Notes: generated from the sequence alone by a model not told the origin. 64,000 nt of DNA from JACCQS01 sp963766765 (GCA_963766765.1 CAVYBR010000004.1:62001-126000); one strand, 5' to 3'. Counted from the stretch's first letter, positions 27,159-35,100 are shown. Numbers and translations: made by a program.

Positions 27159-27523
27159 AGCACCGTCGCCGCCGTCGCGAGCAGCGGGACCCCGTACCAG
27201 GACTGGCCGGATCCGGTGGCCAACGAATAGCCCACGGGCAACGCAAGTATCTGGATGACGACCACCGGCCCCCGAGTCCAGATCGCAGCCCGTGACAGTT
27301 CGCGGGCCAGGAACAGGATGAGACCCCCGGCGAGGATGGCCGTCACCACCTCTGCCCAGGCTCGGCTGGCACTGTCCGGTTCGCTCATGAGGATCCCGCC
27401 GATCAACAGGATCGGACCAAGAGCGACCACGGCCAGGCCTTCCAGGGCAACGAGCGCTGCCGCCCGACGAAGCGAGGTCGGCGCGCGCTTGCTGGGATCG
27501 TCGCGGTCCTCGGACTGAGCCAC
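27110..27523 (-). CDS. Small membrane protein, four helices
   Basis: A 137-residue protein from GTG 27523 (reading AQSEDRDDPSKRAPTSLRRA). Four hydrophobic segments are visible: AALVALEGLAVVALGPILLI, AEVVTAILAGGLILFLA, GPVVVIQILALPVGYSLA and GVPLLATAATVLYLLFTP. The C-terminus ends ESRLVFFRR. Similar four-helix proteins are widespread in actinobacteria without known function. It is convergent with the GNAT gene and divergent from the lipid kinase gene. Confidence 0.7.
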   Translation of the reverse strand: MAQSEDRDDPSKRAPTSLRRAAALVALEGLAVVALGPILLIGGILMSEPDSASRAWAEVVTAILAGGLILFLARELSRAAIWTRGPVVVIQILALPVGYSLATGSGQSWYGVPLLATAATVLYLLFTPESRLVFFRR

Positions 27524-27571
27524 ACGGCGACGGTACGCGGTGCGTGAAGCCGCATCGGGTTGTTGGGTAAC

Positions 27572-28525
27572 GTGCCTCCCGTGCGCGCAATCTTGGTGGT
27601 CAACCCGGTCGCGACGACCACGACGGTGAAGACCCGGAACGTGCTGGCGCGTGCGTTGGCAAGTGAACTCAAGGTCGATGTCGTCGAGACCACCCATCGA
27701 GGTCATGGCCACGACCTCGCCGAGCAGGCGCGCAGGGACGGCTTGGATGTCGTGGTCGCCCTTGGCGGTGACGGCACGATCAACGAGGTGATCAACGGCC
27801 TGCTCTCGGCCGGGCCAGGGCCCGACGTCCCGATGCTGGCCACCGTTCCCGGTGGGTCGACCAACGTGTTCACCCGCGCGCTCGGACTCTCCCGGGACCC
27901 GATCGAGGCCACCGCCGAAATCTTGGATCTACTCCGCGCTGAGCAGACCCGCACCGTCTCCCTGGGCAGGGCCGACGAGCGTTGGTTCACCTTCACCAGC
28001 GGCCTCGGTTTCGATGCCGATGTGATCGCCCGGGTCGAACGGCGGCGGGCTGCCGGACGCCGATCGTCGGCCGGCCTGTACATCGGCTCGGCGGTCACCG
28101 AGTTCCTCACTGGCCCCGGCCGGCGTCGTCAGCACCTCACCGTGGAGTTCCCCGGCCAGGAGCCGGTGCCCGGGGTGTTCCTCTGTTTGGTCAGCAACGT
28201 CAACCCGTGGACCTACGTTCGAGCGTGGCCGGTCCGGCCGTCCCCAGAAGCCAGTTTCGAGACGGGTCTCGACCTCTTTGCCTTGCGCAAGCTCGGGGTG
28301 GTCCGGATGCTGCGCCACGTGAGCCAGAGCCTTCGAAGCCGTGGCGGCCCGCGCGGCCGACGCGTGCTCGCCGCACACGATGTGAGCTGGATCCGGCTCC
28401 GGTCCGAGGAGGCCCTGGACTGGCAGGTCGACGGCGATTGGGCCGGTCAACGGCGGGAACTCACCCTTCGCAGCGTGCCAAATGCGCTCCGTGTGGTCGC
28501 CGCGCCGGTGGGCTCCGCCGTCTAG
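27572..28525 (+). CDS. Diacylglycerol kinase family protein (DagK/YegS type)
   Basis: A lipid kinase of about 317 residues. ATP-binding and catalytic blocks are ILVVNPVATT, VVVALGGDGTINEVINGLL and VPGGSTNVFTRALGLSRDP, and the C-terminal domain has GLGFDADVIARVE and WQVDGDWAG. It would phosphorylate diacylglycerol or a related lipid and recycle it for phospholipid synthesis. The start is GTG 27572 or GTG 27581; TTG 27560 is less likely. Confidence 0.9.
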   Translation: MPPVRAILVVNPVATTTTVKTRNVLARALASELKVDVVETTHRGHGHDLAEQARRDGLDVVVALGGDGTINEVINGLLSAGPGPDVPMLATVPGGSTNVFTRALGLSRDPIEATAEILDLLRAEQTRTVSLGRADERWFTFTSGLGFDADVIARVERRRAAGRRSSAGLYIGSAVTEFLTGPGRRRQHLTVEFPGQEPVPGVFLCLVSNVNPWTYVRAWPVRPSPEASFETGLDLFALRKLGVVRMLRHVSQSLRSRGGPRGRRVLAAHDVSWIRLRSEEALDWQVDGDWAGQRRELTLRSVPNALRVVAAPVGSAV

Positions 28526-28769
28526 TTTCGGCCGATTCGGGCGGTCAGCACGCTCGACCCAGCGTGAGAAGGCACACGGCCAGGCAACGGTTTGGCGCAG
28601 ACCCCTTGACATCGGGCGCTCTCGTGAAAGCATTCACAAGAGGAAGCGCACGAAGCAGACCGGTACTTACAGTAATCGTGTAATCACTGAACGTTGATAT
28701 GGGGCCTGCTTCTCGGCGCGATGCGACACCCGAGTTTCCATATACGAATACCCGAAAGAGAGTTTCTCG
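28526..28769 (+). promoter_or_regulatory. Intergenic region upstream of whiB1
   Basis: This 244-nt stretch has no gene. A TTGACA hexamer at 28605 resembles a -35 box, but no convincing -10 lies 16-18 nt further on. An AT-richer segment CAGTAATCGTGTAATCACTG near 28670 is the only other feature and may hold the promoter. In mycobacteria the whiB1 promoter binds the cAMP receptor protein; no clear CRP palindrome is seen here. Confidence 0.35.
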
Positions 28770-29021
28770 ATGGATTGGCGCCACCGCGCCCTGTGCCGCG
28801 ACGAGGATCCGGAACTGTTCTTCCCAATCGGAACTACCGGTCCCGCGCTGCTGCAGGTGGAGCAGGCCAAGGCTGTTTGTCGTCGCTGTCCAGCGGCCCG
28901 AGAGTGTCTGGACTGGGCGATTGAGACCGGCCAGGACTCCGGTGTCTGGGGTGGGCTGTCTGAGGACGAGCGTCGCGCCCTGAAGCGGCGCAGTGCCCTT
29001 CCACGCACCCGCACTGCCTGA
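28770..29021 (+). CDS. whiB1: WhiB-family iron-sulfur regulator, WhiB1-like
   Basis: An 83-residue transcription factor binding a [4Fe-4S] cluster that reacts with nitric oxide and contacts the principal sigma factor. Cysteines 9, 37, 40 and 46 (ALCRDEDPELFFP and VCRRCPAARECLDW) are the cluster ligands. The turn GVWGGLSEDERRALKRR and the basic tail bind sigma and DNA. ATG 28770 follows AAAGAGAG. The WhiB1 assignment rests on its size and on the divergent pdtaS neighbour, as in Mycobacterium. Confidence 0.93.
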   Translation: MDWRHRALCRDEDPELFFPIGTTGPALLQVEQAKAVCRRCPAARECLDWAIETGQDSGVWGGLSEDERRALKRRSALPRTRTA

Positions 29022-29022
29022 C

Positions 29023-30522
29023 TTAACGAGGTAACGGCAGCGTCAGCACGGCCTCGGTTCCCGGACCATCGTCGATGCCTCGTCGGCGGGCGAGCCGGAT
29101 CGAACCCCGCATCTCCGACTCCACGAGCGTCCGGACGATCTGCAACCCCAGCGAGTCACTGGCTTCCAAGGAAAATCCCTGGGGCAGTCCTCGTCCGTCG
29201 TCGATGATCCGGACCGCCAACGTGCCAGTCGAGCGTTGCGCGGAGATCAGCACCCGACCCTGATCCTCGTCCGCGTACCCGTGCTCCACCGCGTTGTGCA
29301 GGAGTTCGGTCAACACCATCACCAACGGCGTGGCCAACTCGGCCGACAGTTCACCGAGGTGCCCCTCGCGTTCGATCCGAACGCCCGGCCGAGCTGCGCT
29401 GACGTCGCTGATCATCGGAATCAACGAGTCCAGGATCCCGTCGAGGTCTGCCGCGCCGTCCCTGGACGCGGCAAGCGTTTCGTGCACGAGTGCGATCGAG
29501 GAAACCCGACGCACGGACTCGTCCAGCGCGGCCCGAGCGGCCGGGTGATGCATTCGGCGCGCCTGAAGGCGCAGCAACGCCGCGACCGTCTGCAGGTTGT
29601 TCTTCACGCGGTGGTGGATCTCGCGGATCGAGACGTCCTTGGACTGCAGCGCGAGATCCCGATGCCGCAGGTCAGTCATGTCCCGGGTCAGGACGATCGA
29701 GCCCTGACTGGCCCCGCGACGACTCAACGGGATGATCCGATAGACCACGGTCACCGAGCGCGCCGTCAGTTCACCAGTGTGCGGGCGGTTGGCGAGCAGT
29801 GCGCTGCGCAGGTGGTCGATCGAGACCAGGTCGGACTCGCTGTCCTCCGCGCCATCCGGGGAGTTGACCAACTGCCTGCCAACCTCGGCCAGTCCGCGGC
29901 CGACCAGGTCGGCTGCCACTCCCATGCGCCGGAACACCGAGAGCCCGTTCGGGCTCGCGTAGCGCACGACGTGGTCGGTATCCAGGCGAATGAACCCATC
30001 CCCGACTCGCGGCCCCAACGGGTCGGCGTCGCCTTCTGCGGCGCTCGGAAAACTGCCCTCGGTGACCATGTGGAACAGTTCCCCGGCGGCATCGAGGTAG
30101 GCGAGCTCCAGTTCCGATGGCGCCCGCGGTGACTGCAGGTTCGTGTCGCGACTGAGCACCGCGACGACCTCGCTGGCCCGGCGCACGGCAATTCCTTCAG
30201 GGCGGATCGGAATGCCGCTGTCCCATTCCGGGTCGCGATCGCGGATCATGCCGCCGGCCTCGAGTGCCCGGTCCAGCCAATTGAGCTCCCCCGCGGTCAC
30301 TCGGCGCCCGACTTCGTGCATGGGGTGGGAGGTGGGCGCTGTCGTTGGCCGGGCGTGTCCCACGCACAGGAGGCCGCCATCGACCGTCCGAACCCAGAGC
30401 AACAGGTCGGCGAATGCCAGGTCGGCGAGAATCTGCCAGTCGCCGACCAGTTGCTGCAGGTGCGCCGCCGCCGCAGAACCGAGGTCGGTCTGCTCGCTGA
30501 GTAGTTCCGAGAGCGCGGACAT
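29023..30522 (-). CDS. pdtaS: Sensor histidine kinase of the PdtaS type
   Basis: A 499-residue cytosolic kinase. It has an N-terminal GAF-like domain (about 1-150), a PAS domain (GDGFIRLDTDHVVRYASP), the HisKA_2 phosphorylation box EIHHRVKNNLQTVAALLRLQ, and an HATPase with TELLHNAVEHGYA, IIDDGRGLPQGF and SLGLQIVRTLVESE. In mycobacteria PdtaS phosphorylates the RNA-binding antiterminator PdtaR; no pdtaR is in the window. There is no transmembrane helix. It is convergent with whiB1, with 1 nt between them. Confidence 0.92.
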   Translation of the reverse strand: MSALSELLSEQTDLGSAAAAHLQQLVGDWQILADLAFADLLLWVRTVDGGLLCVGHARPTTAPTSHPMHEVGRRVTAGELNWLDRALEAGGMIRDRDPEWDSGIPIRPEGIAVRRASEVVAVLSRDTNLQSPRAPSELELAYLDAAGELFHMVTEGSFPSAAEGDADPLGPRVGDGFIRLDTDHVVRYASPNGLSVFRRMGVAADLVGRGLAEVGRQLVNSPDGAEDSESDLVSIDHLRSALLANRPHTGELTARSVTVVYRIIPLSRRGASQGSIVLTRDMTDLRHRDLALQSKDVSIREIHHRVKNNLQTVAALLRLQARRMHHPAARAALDESVRRVSSIALVHETLAASRDGAADLDGILDSLIPMISDVSAARPGVRIEREGHLGELSAELATPLVMVLTELLHNAVEHGYADEDQGRVLISAQRSTGTLAVRIIDDGRGLPQGFSLEASDSLGLQIVRTLVESEMRGSIRLARRRGIDDGPGTEAVLTLPLPR

Positions 30523-30578
30523 GTCCGGGCAAGCCTAGGTGGCTCGACCAACCGCAGCAGCGCGTATGTTGTCCCGTC

Positions 30579-31082
30579 GTGACGCTCGCGACGATTCGCC
30601 CTGTGCGGCCCGACGAACTGGGCGCCGTCGGCGCGCTGACCGTCGGCGTCTACCGGGCCGATCAGCTAGCGCCGGAGGACTATTCGGCGAGCCTTGCCGA
30701 TGCCGAGAACCGGGCGCGGCACACCGACATCTTGGTCGCCGTCGACGAGCAGGACCAGCTGCTGGGCGCAGTGGCTCTCGTGCTGAATGGCGGCCCGTAC
30801 GCCGAGCTCTCGGACGGCGAGGGCGAAGCGGAGTTTCGGATGCTGGTCGTCGCGTCGCACGCACGCGGTCGAGGCATCGGCGGTGCGCTCATCGAAGAGT
30901 GTCTGAACCGGGCCAGGGCAGCGGGGAAGCAGCGAATGGTGATCTCGACCGGCGACAACATGACCGCCGCGCATCGACGCTACGAGGCCGCGGGCTTTCG
31001 TCGCACTCCAGAACTGGACTGGTCTCCGCTGCCGGGCGTGACGCTGATGGGCTATGTCGCGGAGTTGGGCGCAGGAGGCTGA
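30579..31082 (+). CDS. GNAT family N-acetyltransferase
   Basis: A 167-residue single GNAT domain from GTG 30579. It has the acetyl-CoA loop FRMLVVASHARGRGIGGALI and the late helix NMTAAHRRYEAAGF. Substrate unknown. It starts 56 nt from the divergent pdtaS start, so promoters may be shared, and overlaps the convergent biotin carrier gene by 31 nt. Confidence 0.88.
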   Translation: MTLATIRPVRPDELGAVGALTVGVYRADQLAPEDYSASLADAENRARHTDILVAVDEQDQLLGAVALVLNGGPYAELSDGEGEAEFRMLVVASHARGRGIGGALIEECLNRARAAGKQRMVISTGDNMTAAHRRYEAAGFRRTPELDWSPLPGVTLMGYVAELGAGG

Positions 31083-31300
31083 GCGCTGTCGATGATGGCG
31101 ATCAGGTCTCCCTCCTGGATGACCTCGCCCTCATGGACTGCGATTTCGGTGATCACCCCGCCGGCCTCACACACCACGGGGATCTCCATCTTCATGGACT
31201 CGAGAATGACCACGGTGTCACCGGCCCCGATCCGGTCGCCAACGGCGACCATGATCTTCCAGACGTTGGAGACCATCTCGGCCTGGATCTGCTCAACCAC
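31052..31300 (-). CDS. Stand-alone biotin carboxyl carrier protein (TB7.3-like)
   Basis: An 82-residue protein made only of a biotinyl domain. The biotin site is ESMKMEIPV with Lys37, and glycine turns such as VGDRIGAGDTV and EGEVIQEGDLIAIID complete the barrel. It closely follows mycobacterial TB7.3 (Rv3221c), also next to rshA-sigH and pdtaS. GTG 31300 is preferred because GGAGGAG lies about 10 nt upstream; TTG 31309 is too close to it. It lies 56 nt behind the degenerate biotin carboxylase gene on the same strand. No carboxyltransferase is nearby, so its acceptor is unknown. Confidence 0.92.
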   Translation of the reverse strand: MVEQIQAEMVSNVWKIMVAVGDRIGAGDTVVILESMKMEIPVVCEAGGVITEIAVHEGEVIQEGDLIAIIDSAQPPAPNSAT

Positions 31301-31356
31301 CGTGTGCAAGCTCCTCCGCGGCGAATACTGCGTCGTCGAGCCTCATCCAAGCACGG

Positions 31357-32409
31357 TCACTGCGCACCGGTGCGAAGCCGCGCAGCCAGTTCCTTGGCTC
31401 GCTCCATGAGCTGCGCGAGGTCGTTCGGGATCGTCCCGATACCGACATCCTTCGCTGCCTCGAGAAAGCGAGTCGCGGCGTCGGACACGTCGGGACCTGA
31501 AACGGTGAGCACACCCAGCACCGGGTCGTACCAGGGCCAGAGTGAGTCGCCGACGGCAAACCCCGGCTCCCAGCTGACGTCCGCGCCCGTGGGGCCCGTG
31601 ATCTCGGTGATCCTGACGCCCTGACCGCGACTTGGAACGGCAGTGGCACGAATCGCCCCGCCGACAGCGGCCGAGGCCCCGGGCGATCCGCTGGGCGGTG
31701 ACGCGTCGTCGGCCAATGCGAGGGCGGCCTGTACGAGATCCCGTCCGGCCCGGACTTCGACGACCGGCAGTTCGCGGGGGACGCCGCCCCTGACTGCCAA
31801 CGGCGTGCCGTCCTCGGTGTAGGTGACCGAGACGATTCCACGCCAGCCCAGGCCGATCACGTGGTCGGACAGATTTGCCAGAAGCTTTGGGGCGGAAGGG
31901 AGCCCGTCCACGGCGAGTTCGGCAGGCTCTTGCGCGCTGCTCCACCACAGCGTTGCACCGTCAGCGTTAGTCCGGCGGACCACGACTCCGTCGATCCGGA
32001 AGCCATCGGCGACGCCAATCACCCAGCCCGAGGACGTTCCCACAGGCTGGCTCCCCCACTCCAGCTCTCGTACGGCGGCGAGGGCGTCCGGATCGGCGCC
32101 GACCCAGACCAGTCCGGCGTCGCGGATCGCGCGAGCTAGCTCCGGGGAGCCGGCGAGGATGGCGTGGACGGGGAGGACAGCTTCGGCTCCGCTGACCTGC
32201 GCTGCCTCGACGAGCGAGGCGTCGTCGAGATAGGACGACTCCGGCGCAGACGCACCGATCAGGACTGATTCGTCGGCGAGCCGGACGTGCAGAGCGTTGG
32301 CATCGGCCTCGGAGTAGACAGCCACTGCCTTCGCCCCCGCCTGCTGACAGGAGCGGATCGCACGCGCGGCCATCGGCCCGCGGCCAGCAACCAGGATCAC
32401 CTCAGACAC
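31357..32409 (-). CDS. Catalytically degenerate biotin carboxylase homologue
   Basis: A 350-residue protein, about 100 residues shorter than AccC. Residues 1-110 are a biotin carboxylase N-terminal domain (RAIRSCQQAGAKAVAVYSEA, HVRLADESVLIG), but the usual NRGEIA is GRGPMA and the HPGYGFLSEN motif is LPVHAILAGS. The ATP-grasp lid, including the GDK lysine and GGGGRGM loop, is missing. The segment GLGWRGIVSVTYTEDGTPLA aligns with GYRGAGTFEFL of AccC, yet the EMNTRIQVEH catalytic block is RGGVPRELPV. The C-terminal domain is recognisable (SRGQGVRITEITGPTGADV, WPWYDPVLGVLTVSG). So the fold is kept and the chemistry lost. GTG 32409 overlaps a short upstream reading frame. Confidence 0.8.
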   Translation of the reverse strand: MSEVILVAGRGPMAARAIRSCQQAGAKAVAVYSEADANALHVRLADESVLIGASAPESSYLDDASLVEAAQVSGAEAVLPVHAILAGSPELARAIRDAGLVWVGADPDALAAVRELEWGSQPVGTSSGWVIGVADGFRIDGVVVRRTNADGATLWWSSAQEPAELAVDGLPSAPKLLANLSDHVIGLGWRGIVSVTYTEDGTPLAVRGGVPRELPVVEVRAGRDLVQAALALADDASPPSGSPGASAAVGGAIRATAVPSRGQGVRITEITGPTGADVSWEPGFAVGDSLWPWYDPVLGVLTVSGPDVSDAATRFLEAAKDVGIGTIPNDLAQLMERAKELAARLRTGAQ

Positions 32410-32693
32410 GAGGCGTCACCGGCCGTCGGCTGCTGAGACATTCCTCGATACTGCGGCTGCTTACCGGCTGTCGGCTTCGTAGACATTTCTCGCCTCCGCG
32501 CCGGCTCCGCTCCTCGCCACTGCGGCTGCTCACCGGCTGTCGGCTTCGTAGACATTTCTCGCCTCCGCGCCGGCTCCGCTCCTCGCCACTGCGGCTGCTC
32601 ACCGGCTGTCGGCTTCGTAGACATTTCTCGCCTCCGCGCCGGCTCCGCTCCTCGCCACTGCAGCTGCTCACCGGCTGTCGGCTGCTGAGACAT
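32397..32693 (-). CDS. Possible short repeat-encoded peptide upstream of the degenerate carboxylase
   Basis: A 98-codon frame made almost wholly of the 23-residue unit STKPTAGEQPQWRGAEPARR plus REM. It is generated by the 69-bp tandem repeat, and its TGA overlaps the GTG of the carboxylase-like gene. Each DNA repeat places GGAGG 6 nt before an ATG, so ribosomes could start at any copy and be handed to the downstream gene. There is no similarity to a known protein. It may be only a by-product of the repeat. Confidence 0.3.
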   Translation of the reverse strand: MSQQPTAGEQLQWRGAEPARRREMSTKPTAGEQPQWRGAEPARRREMSTKPTAGEQPQWRGAEPARRREMSTKPTAGKQPQYRGMSQQPTAGDASCLR

Positions 32694-32758
32694 TTCTCGC
32701 CTCCGCGCCGGCTCCGCTCCTCGCCACTGCAGCTGCTCACCGGCTGTCGGCTTCGACC
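32417..32758. repeat. 69-bp tandem repeat copied from the end of rshA
   Basis: Four full 69-bp units lie at 32463-32531, 32532-32600, 32601-32669 and 32670-32738, flanked by partial units (about 32417-32462 and 32739-32758). Copies differ at only a few positions. The right-hand partial copy is the last codons of rshA (GCC GAC AGC CGG TGA on the minus strand), so the array seems to have grown by duplicating the rshA stop region. Each unit holds GGAGGCGAGAAATG, a ready ribosome binding site and start codon. It fills the 327-nt gap between rshA and the carboxylase-like gene. Confidence 0.92.
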
Positions 32759-33006
32759 ACCACTGTTCTCAAATGCGCCAACACGCGTTGCCTCAGGCCG
32801 TCCGGGGCGCGATCGCCGCCGCACTTGCGACCGACGAGCTCCTTTATCTGCTGCTCGATACCGAACTCCTGCAGGCACGGGCCGCACTCCTCCAAGTGCT
32901 CGGCGATCAAGTGGCGCCGGGGCTCGTCGCACTCGGCGTCAAGGAAGATGAAAACCTCAGCGAGCACCTCGGAGCACGGCACCTCGTGATGTTTGCCGCA
33001 GCTCAC
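32737..33006 (-). CDS. rshA: Zinc anti-sigma factor RshA/RsrA
   Basis: An 89-residue ZAS-family anti-sigma factor that holds SigH until oxidised. The signature H37-x3-C41-x2-C44 is in AEHLEECGPCLQEF, with further ligand or redox residues His6/His7 and Cys11 (GKHHEVPCSE). Thiol oxidation should form disulfides and release the sigma factor. GTG 33006 overlaps the sigH stop (GTGA), so the pair is made together. Its 3' end supplies the unit that has been tandemly repeated downstream. Confidence 0.93.
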   Translation of the reverse strand: MSCGKHHEVPCSEVLAEVFIFLDAECDEPRRHLIAEHLEECGPCLQEFGIEQQIKELVGRKCGGDRAPDGLRQRVLAHLRTVVVEADSR

Positions 33007-33740
33007 GCGTCGTCACCTCCTGTGCCGGTCCGGACCATTCCGCGATCCGCGGCATATCCGGCCAGCATCTTCTGCAGGCCCCTACGGCCACGATGCAAGC
33101 GCGACATCACTGTGCCGATCGGGGTTCCCATGATCTCGGCAATCTCCTTGTACGAAAAGCCCTCTACGTCGGCTAGGTACACCGCCAGGCGGAAATCCTC
33201 AGGCAGTGCTTGGAGCGCTTCTTTCACGTCGCTGTCCGGGAGTCGATCGAGGGCCTCCATCTCCGCGGAGCGAAGGCCGGTAGATGTGTGCTGCTCGGCC
33301 GCGTACAGCTGCCAGTCCTCGACCTGCTCGACCGAGTTCTGCTGGGGCTGTCGCTGCTTCTTCCGATAGGTGTTGATGTAGGCGTTGGTCAGGATCCGGT
33401 AGAGCCACGCCTTGAGATTCGTGCCCTCGGAGAACTGGTGGAAGGCCCCATAGGCCTTCGCAAACGTCTCCTGGACGAGATCCTCGGCGTCTGCGGGGTT
33501 TCGAGTCATCCGCAGGGCAGCCGGATACAGCTGGTCGAGGAAGGGGAGAGCGTCGCGCTCGAACCGGGCATCCCGTTCCGCACGGGTTTCCTCCACCACC
33601 AACGATCCCTTCGTGGATACGCCAGAAGGCGAGTACCCCCGGCGCGACGAGGATACGCGGCCGCCGCTTGGCCGCCCCGGGGGCCGAGTGACAGGACGCG
33701 ACCCGGCGCGCGAGATCTGTGCGGTGCTGAGGTTGGTCAC
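33003..33740 (-). CDS. sigH: Thiol-stress ECF sigma factor SigH/SigR
   Basis: A 245-residue ECF sigma factor. Region 2 has LRMTRNPADAEDLVQETFAKAY and NLKAWLYRILTNAYINTYRK; region 4 has GFSYKEIAEIMGTPIGTVMS followed by RLHRGRRGLQ. It controls thioredoxin and other disulfide-stress genes in relatives. Two starts are possible: GTG 33740 gives a 48-residue basic extension before the conserved part, and GTG 33596 (with AAGGGA upstream) gives the usual short form. The next feature suggests the long form is made from a stress-induced transcript, as for SigR' of Streptomyces. Confidence 0.93.
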   Translation of the reverse strand: MTNLSTAQISRAGSRPVTRPPGRPSGGRVSSSRRGYSPSGVSTKGSLVVEETRAERDARFERDALPFLDQLYPAALRMTRNPADAEDLVQETFAKAYGAFHQFSEGTNLKAWLYRILTNAYINTYRKKQRQPQQNSVEQVEDWQLYAAEQHTSTGLRSAEMEALDRLPDSDVKEALQALPEDFRLAVYLADVEGFSYKEIAEIMGTPIGTVMSRLHRGRRGLQKMLAGYAADRGMVRTGTGGDDA

Positions 33741-33749
33741 GATCTCAGT

Positions 33750-33775
33750 AACACCAGCGGTCTAGCGCTGATTCC
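33750..33775 (-). promoter_or_regulatory. SigH/SigR-type promoter driving sigH
   Basis: On the minus strand GGAAT (33775-33771) and GTT (33752-33750) are separated by exactly 18 nt, the consensus recognised by SigR/SigH (GGAAT-N18-GTT). Transcription would begin near 33743, only a few nucleotides before the GTG at 33740, giving an almost leaderless mRNA. This implies positive autoregulation of the sigH-rshA operon. Confidence 0.75.
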
Positions 33776-33889
33776 GACCGCACCCGTGACCGCACCCATG
33801 CCGGCTGCCCCCAGCCGCCCGATCAGACCCCGAGCAGGCGTTGCCCGTCTGTAATCGCAGCAGCTACGCTCCGAGCTCGGATTCGAGAC

Positions 33890-33899
33890 AGACCGGTCT
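33890..33899. promoter_or_regulatory. Palindrome AGACCGGTCT before the core-MetE gene
   Basis: A perfect 10-bp palindrome, AGACCGGTCT, lies 18-27 nt upstream of the ATG at 33917, close to the ribosome binding site GAGGAG. It could be an operator for a repressor such as the TetR protein encoded downstream. The palindrome does not occur in the tetR upstream region, which weakens the idea of autoregulation through the same site. Confidence 0.35.
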
Positions 33900-33916
33900 A
33901 TACAGAGGAGTCTTCG

Positions 33917-35092
33917 ATGACCGATTACGAGCCCCGGACCGCCACCGGGATCCCCACCGAGCCGGTTGGCTCACTGCCGCGTCCGTCCAAACTGCAGGAG
34001 GCGTACGCGGGTTACGACGTCGGCACGACGACGAAGGATGAGCTCGAGGCCCTGCAGGAGGAAGCAGTCCAGGACAGCCTGGACCGTGGTGCGGCCACCG
34101 GGGCGCCCATCATCTCGGACGGAGAGCAGCGCTGGTCGAGCTTCGCGACCTACCCGATTACCGACACGTTGGCCGGGACCGGCCTGGTGGACACGCTTTC
34201 CGGCGAGGGTGGCCAGTTCTTCGCGATTTTCGCAGATGGGCACGGCCGGCAATTGCCCCGACTGACGCACGGTCCGTTCAAGTACAAGCACTATGCCGTC
34301 GAGACTCTTCGCAAGTCGCTGACCATGACAGACAAACCACTGAAGCAGGCGGTCATCGCGCCCTCCATGCTCGCGCTGCTCTACCCACTCAAGGACGAGA
34401 TTGCTGACTACTCGCGCGAGCAGTTCGAGGCCGATGTCTGCGACGAGACCGAACTGGACATCCGGCAGGCCTTCCAGGCGGGTGCGGCACGCGTCTCGAT
34501 CGACTTCACCGAGGGCCGCCTGGCCACGCGAGCCGATCCGCGTAACCCTTGGACCGGAGCCGGGCTCCTCCCCCACTTCATCGAGTTGAACAACAACGTG
34601 CTGAGCCGGTTCTCTGCCGAGGAACGCACGAGGATCGGCATTCACACGTGCCCTGGAGGCGACCGGGACTCCGTACACAGCGCGGACGTTCCGTACAACG
34701 ACCTGTTGCCCAGCATGTTCAAGATCAATGCCGGCTACTTCCTCATCCAACTCGCCAGTGAGCGGGACAAGGAGAAGGTGCACAAGTCGATCGGCGAGAA
34801 CCTACGCGACGATGCAGAGGGTGTGCCGCAGATGGCATACATCGGTGTGATCAACCCGGGCAACCCACGGGTCGAGTCGCCCGAGGAAGTCCGTGATCAC
34901 ATCGTCGCGGCGGCCAACTACATCGACAAGCAGCAGCTGGGTTCGACTGACGACTGCGGTTTCTCCCCGTTCAGTATCGACGAGAAACCGAACCACGGTT
35001 CACCGGACTACGCGCGCGATGTCGCGTTCCAGAAGATCACGAACCGGGTCAAGGGCACGCAGATGGCAGCCGAGAAACTCGGCGTCTCCTAG
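33917..35092 (+). CDS. Core-MetE family protein (cobalamin-independent methionine synthase II-like)
   Basis: A 391-residue stand-alone protein matching only the C-terminal, zinc-binding half of MetE. It starts TATGIPTEPVGSLPRPSKLQ. Probable zinc ligands are in IGIHTCPGGDRDSVH and TDDCGFSPF; ISDGEQRWSSF, VSIDFTEGRL and YIGVINPGNPRVESPEEV are other family blocks. Such proteins move methyl or alkyl groups between thiols and other donors; some make methionine without folate, others are epoxyalkane:coenzyme M transferase-like. The substrate is undetermined. It is convergent with tetR and near a second core-MetE gene at 36773. Confidence 0.85.
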   Translation: MTDYEPRTATGIPTEPVGSLPRPSKLQEAYAGYDVGTTTKDELEALQEEAVQDSLDRGAATGAPIISDGEQRWSSFATYPITDTLAGTGLVDTLSGEGGQFFAIFADGHGRQLPRLTHGPFKYKHYAVETLRKSLTMTDKPLKQAVIAPSMLALLYPLKDEIADYSREQFEADVCDETELDIRQAFQAGAARVSIDFTEGRLATRADPRNPWTGAGLLPHFIELNNNVLSRFSAEERTRIGIHTCPGGDRDSVHSADVPYNDLLPSMFKINAGYFLIQLASERDKEKVHKSIGENLRDDAEGVPQMAYIGVINPGNPRVESPEEVRDHIVAAANYIDKQQLGSTDDCGFSPFSIDEKPNHGSPDYARDVAFQKITNRVKGTQMAAEKLGVS

Positions 35093-35100
35093 TCAGGTAC

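Noticed and set aside
32417..32758. Possible CRISPR array
   Set aside because: The 69-bp units are directly abutting with no unique spacers, and no cas genes are present.
33890..33899. Shared TetR operator between the core-MetE gene and tetR
   Set aside because: The 10-bp palindrome has no second copy in the tetR upstream region; only a weak single-site regulatory role was kept.
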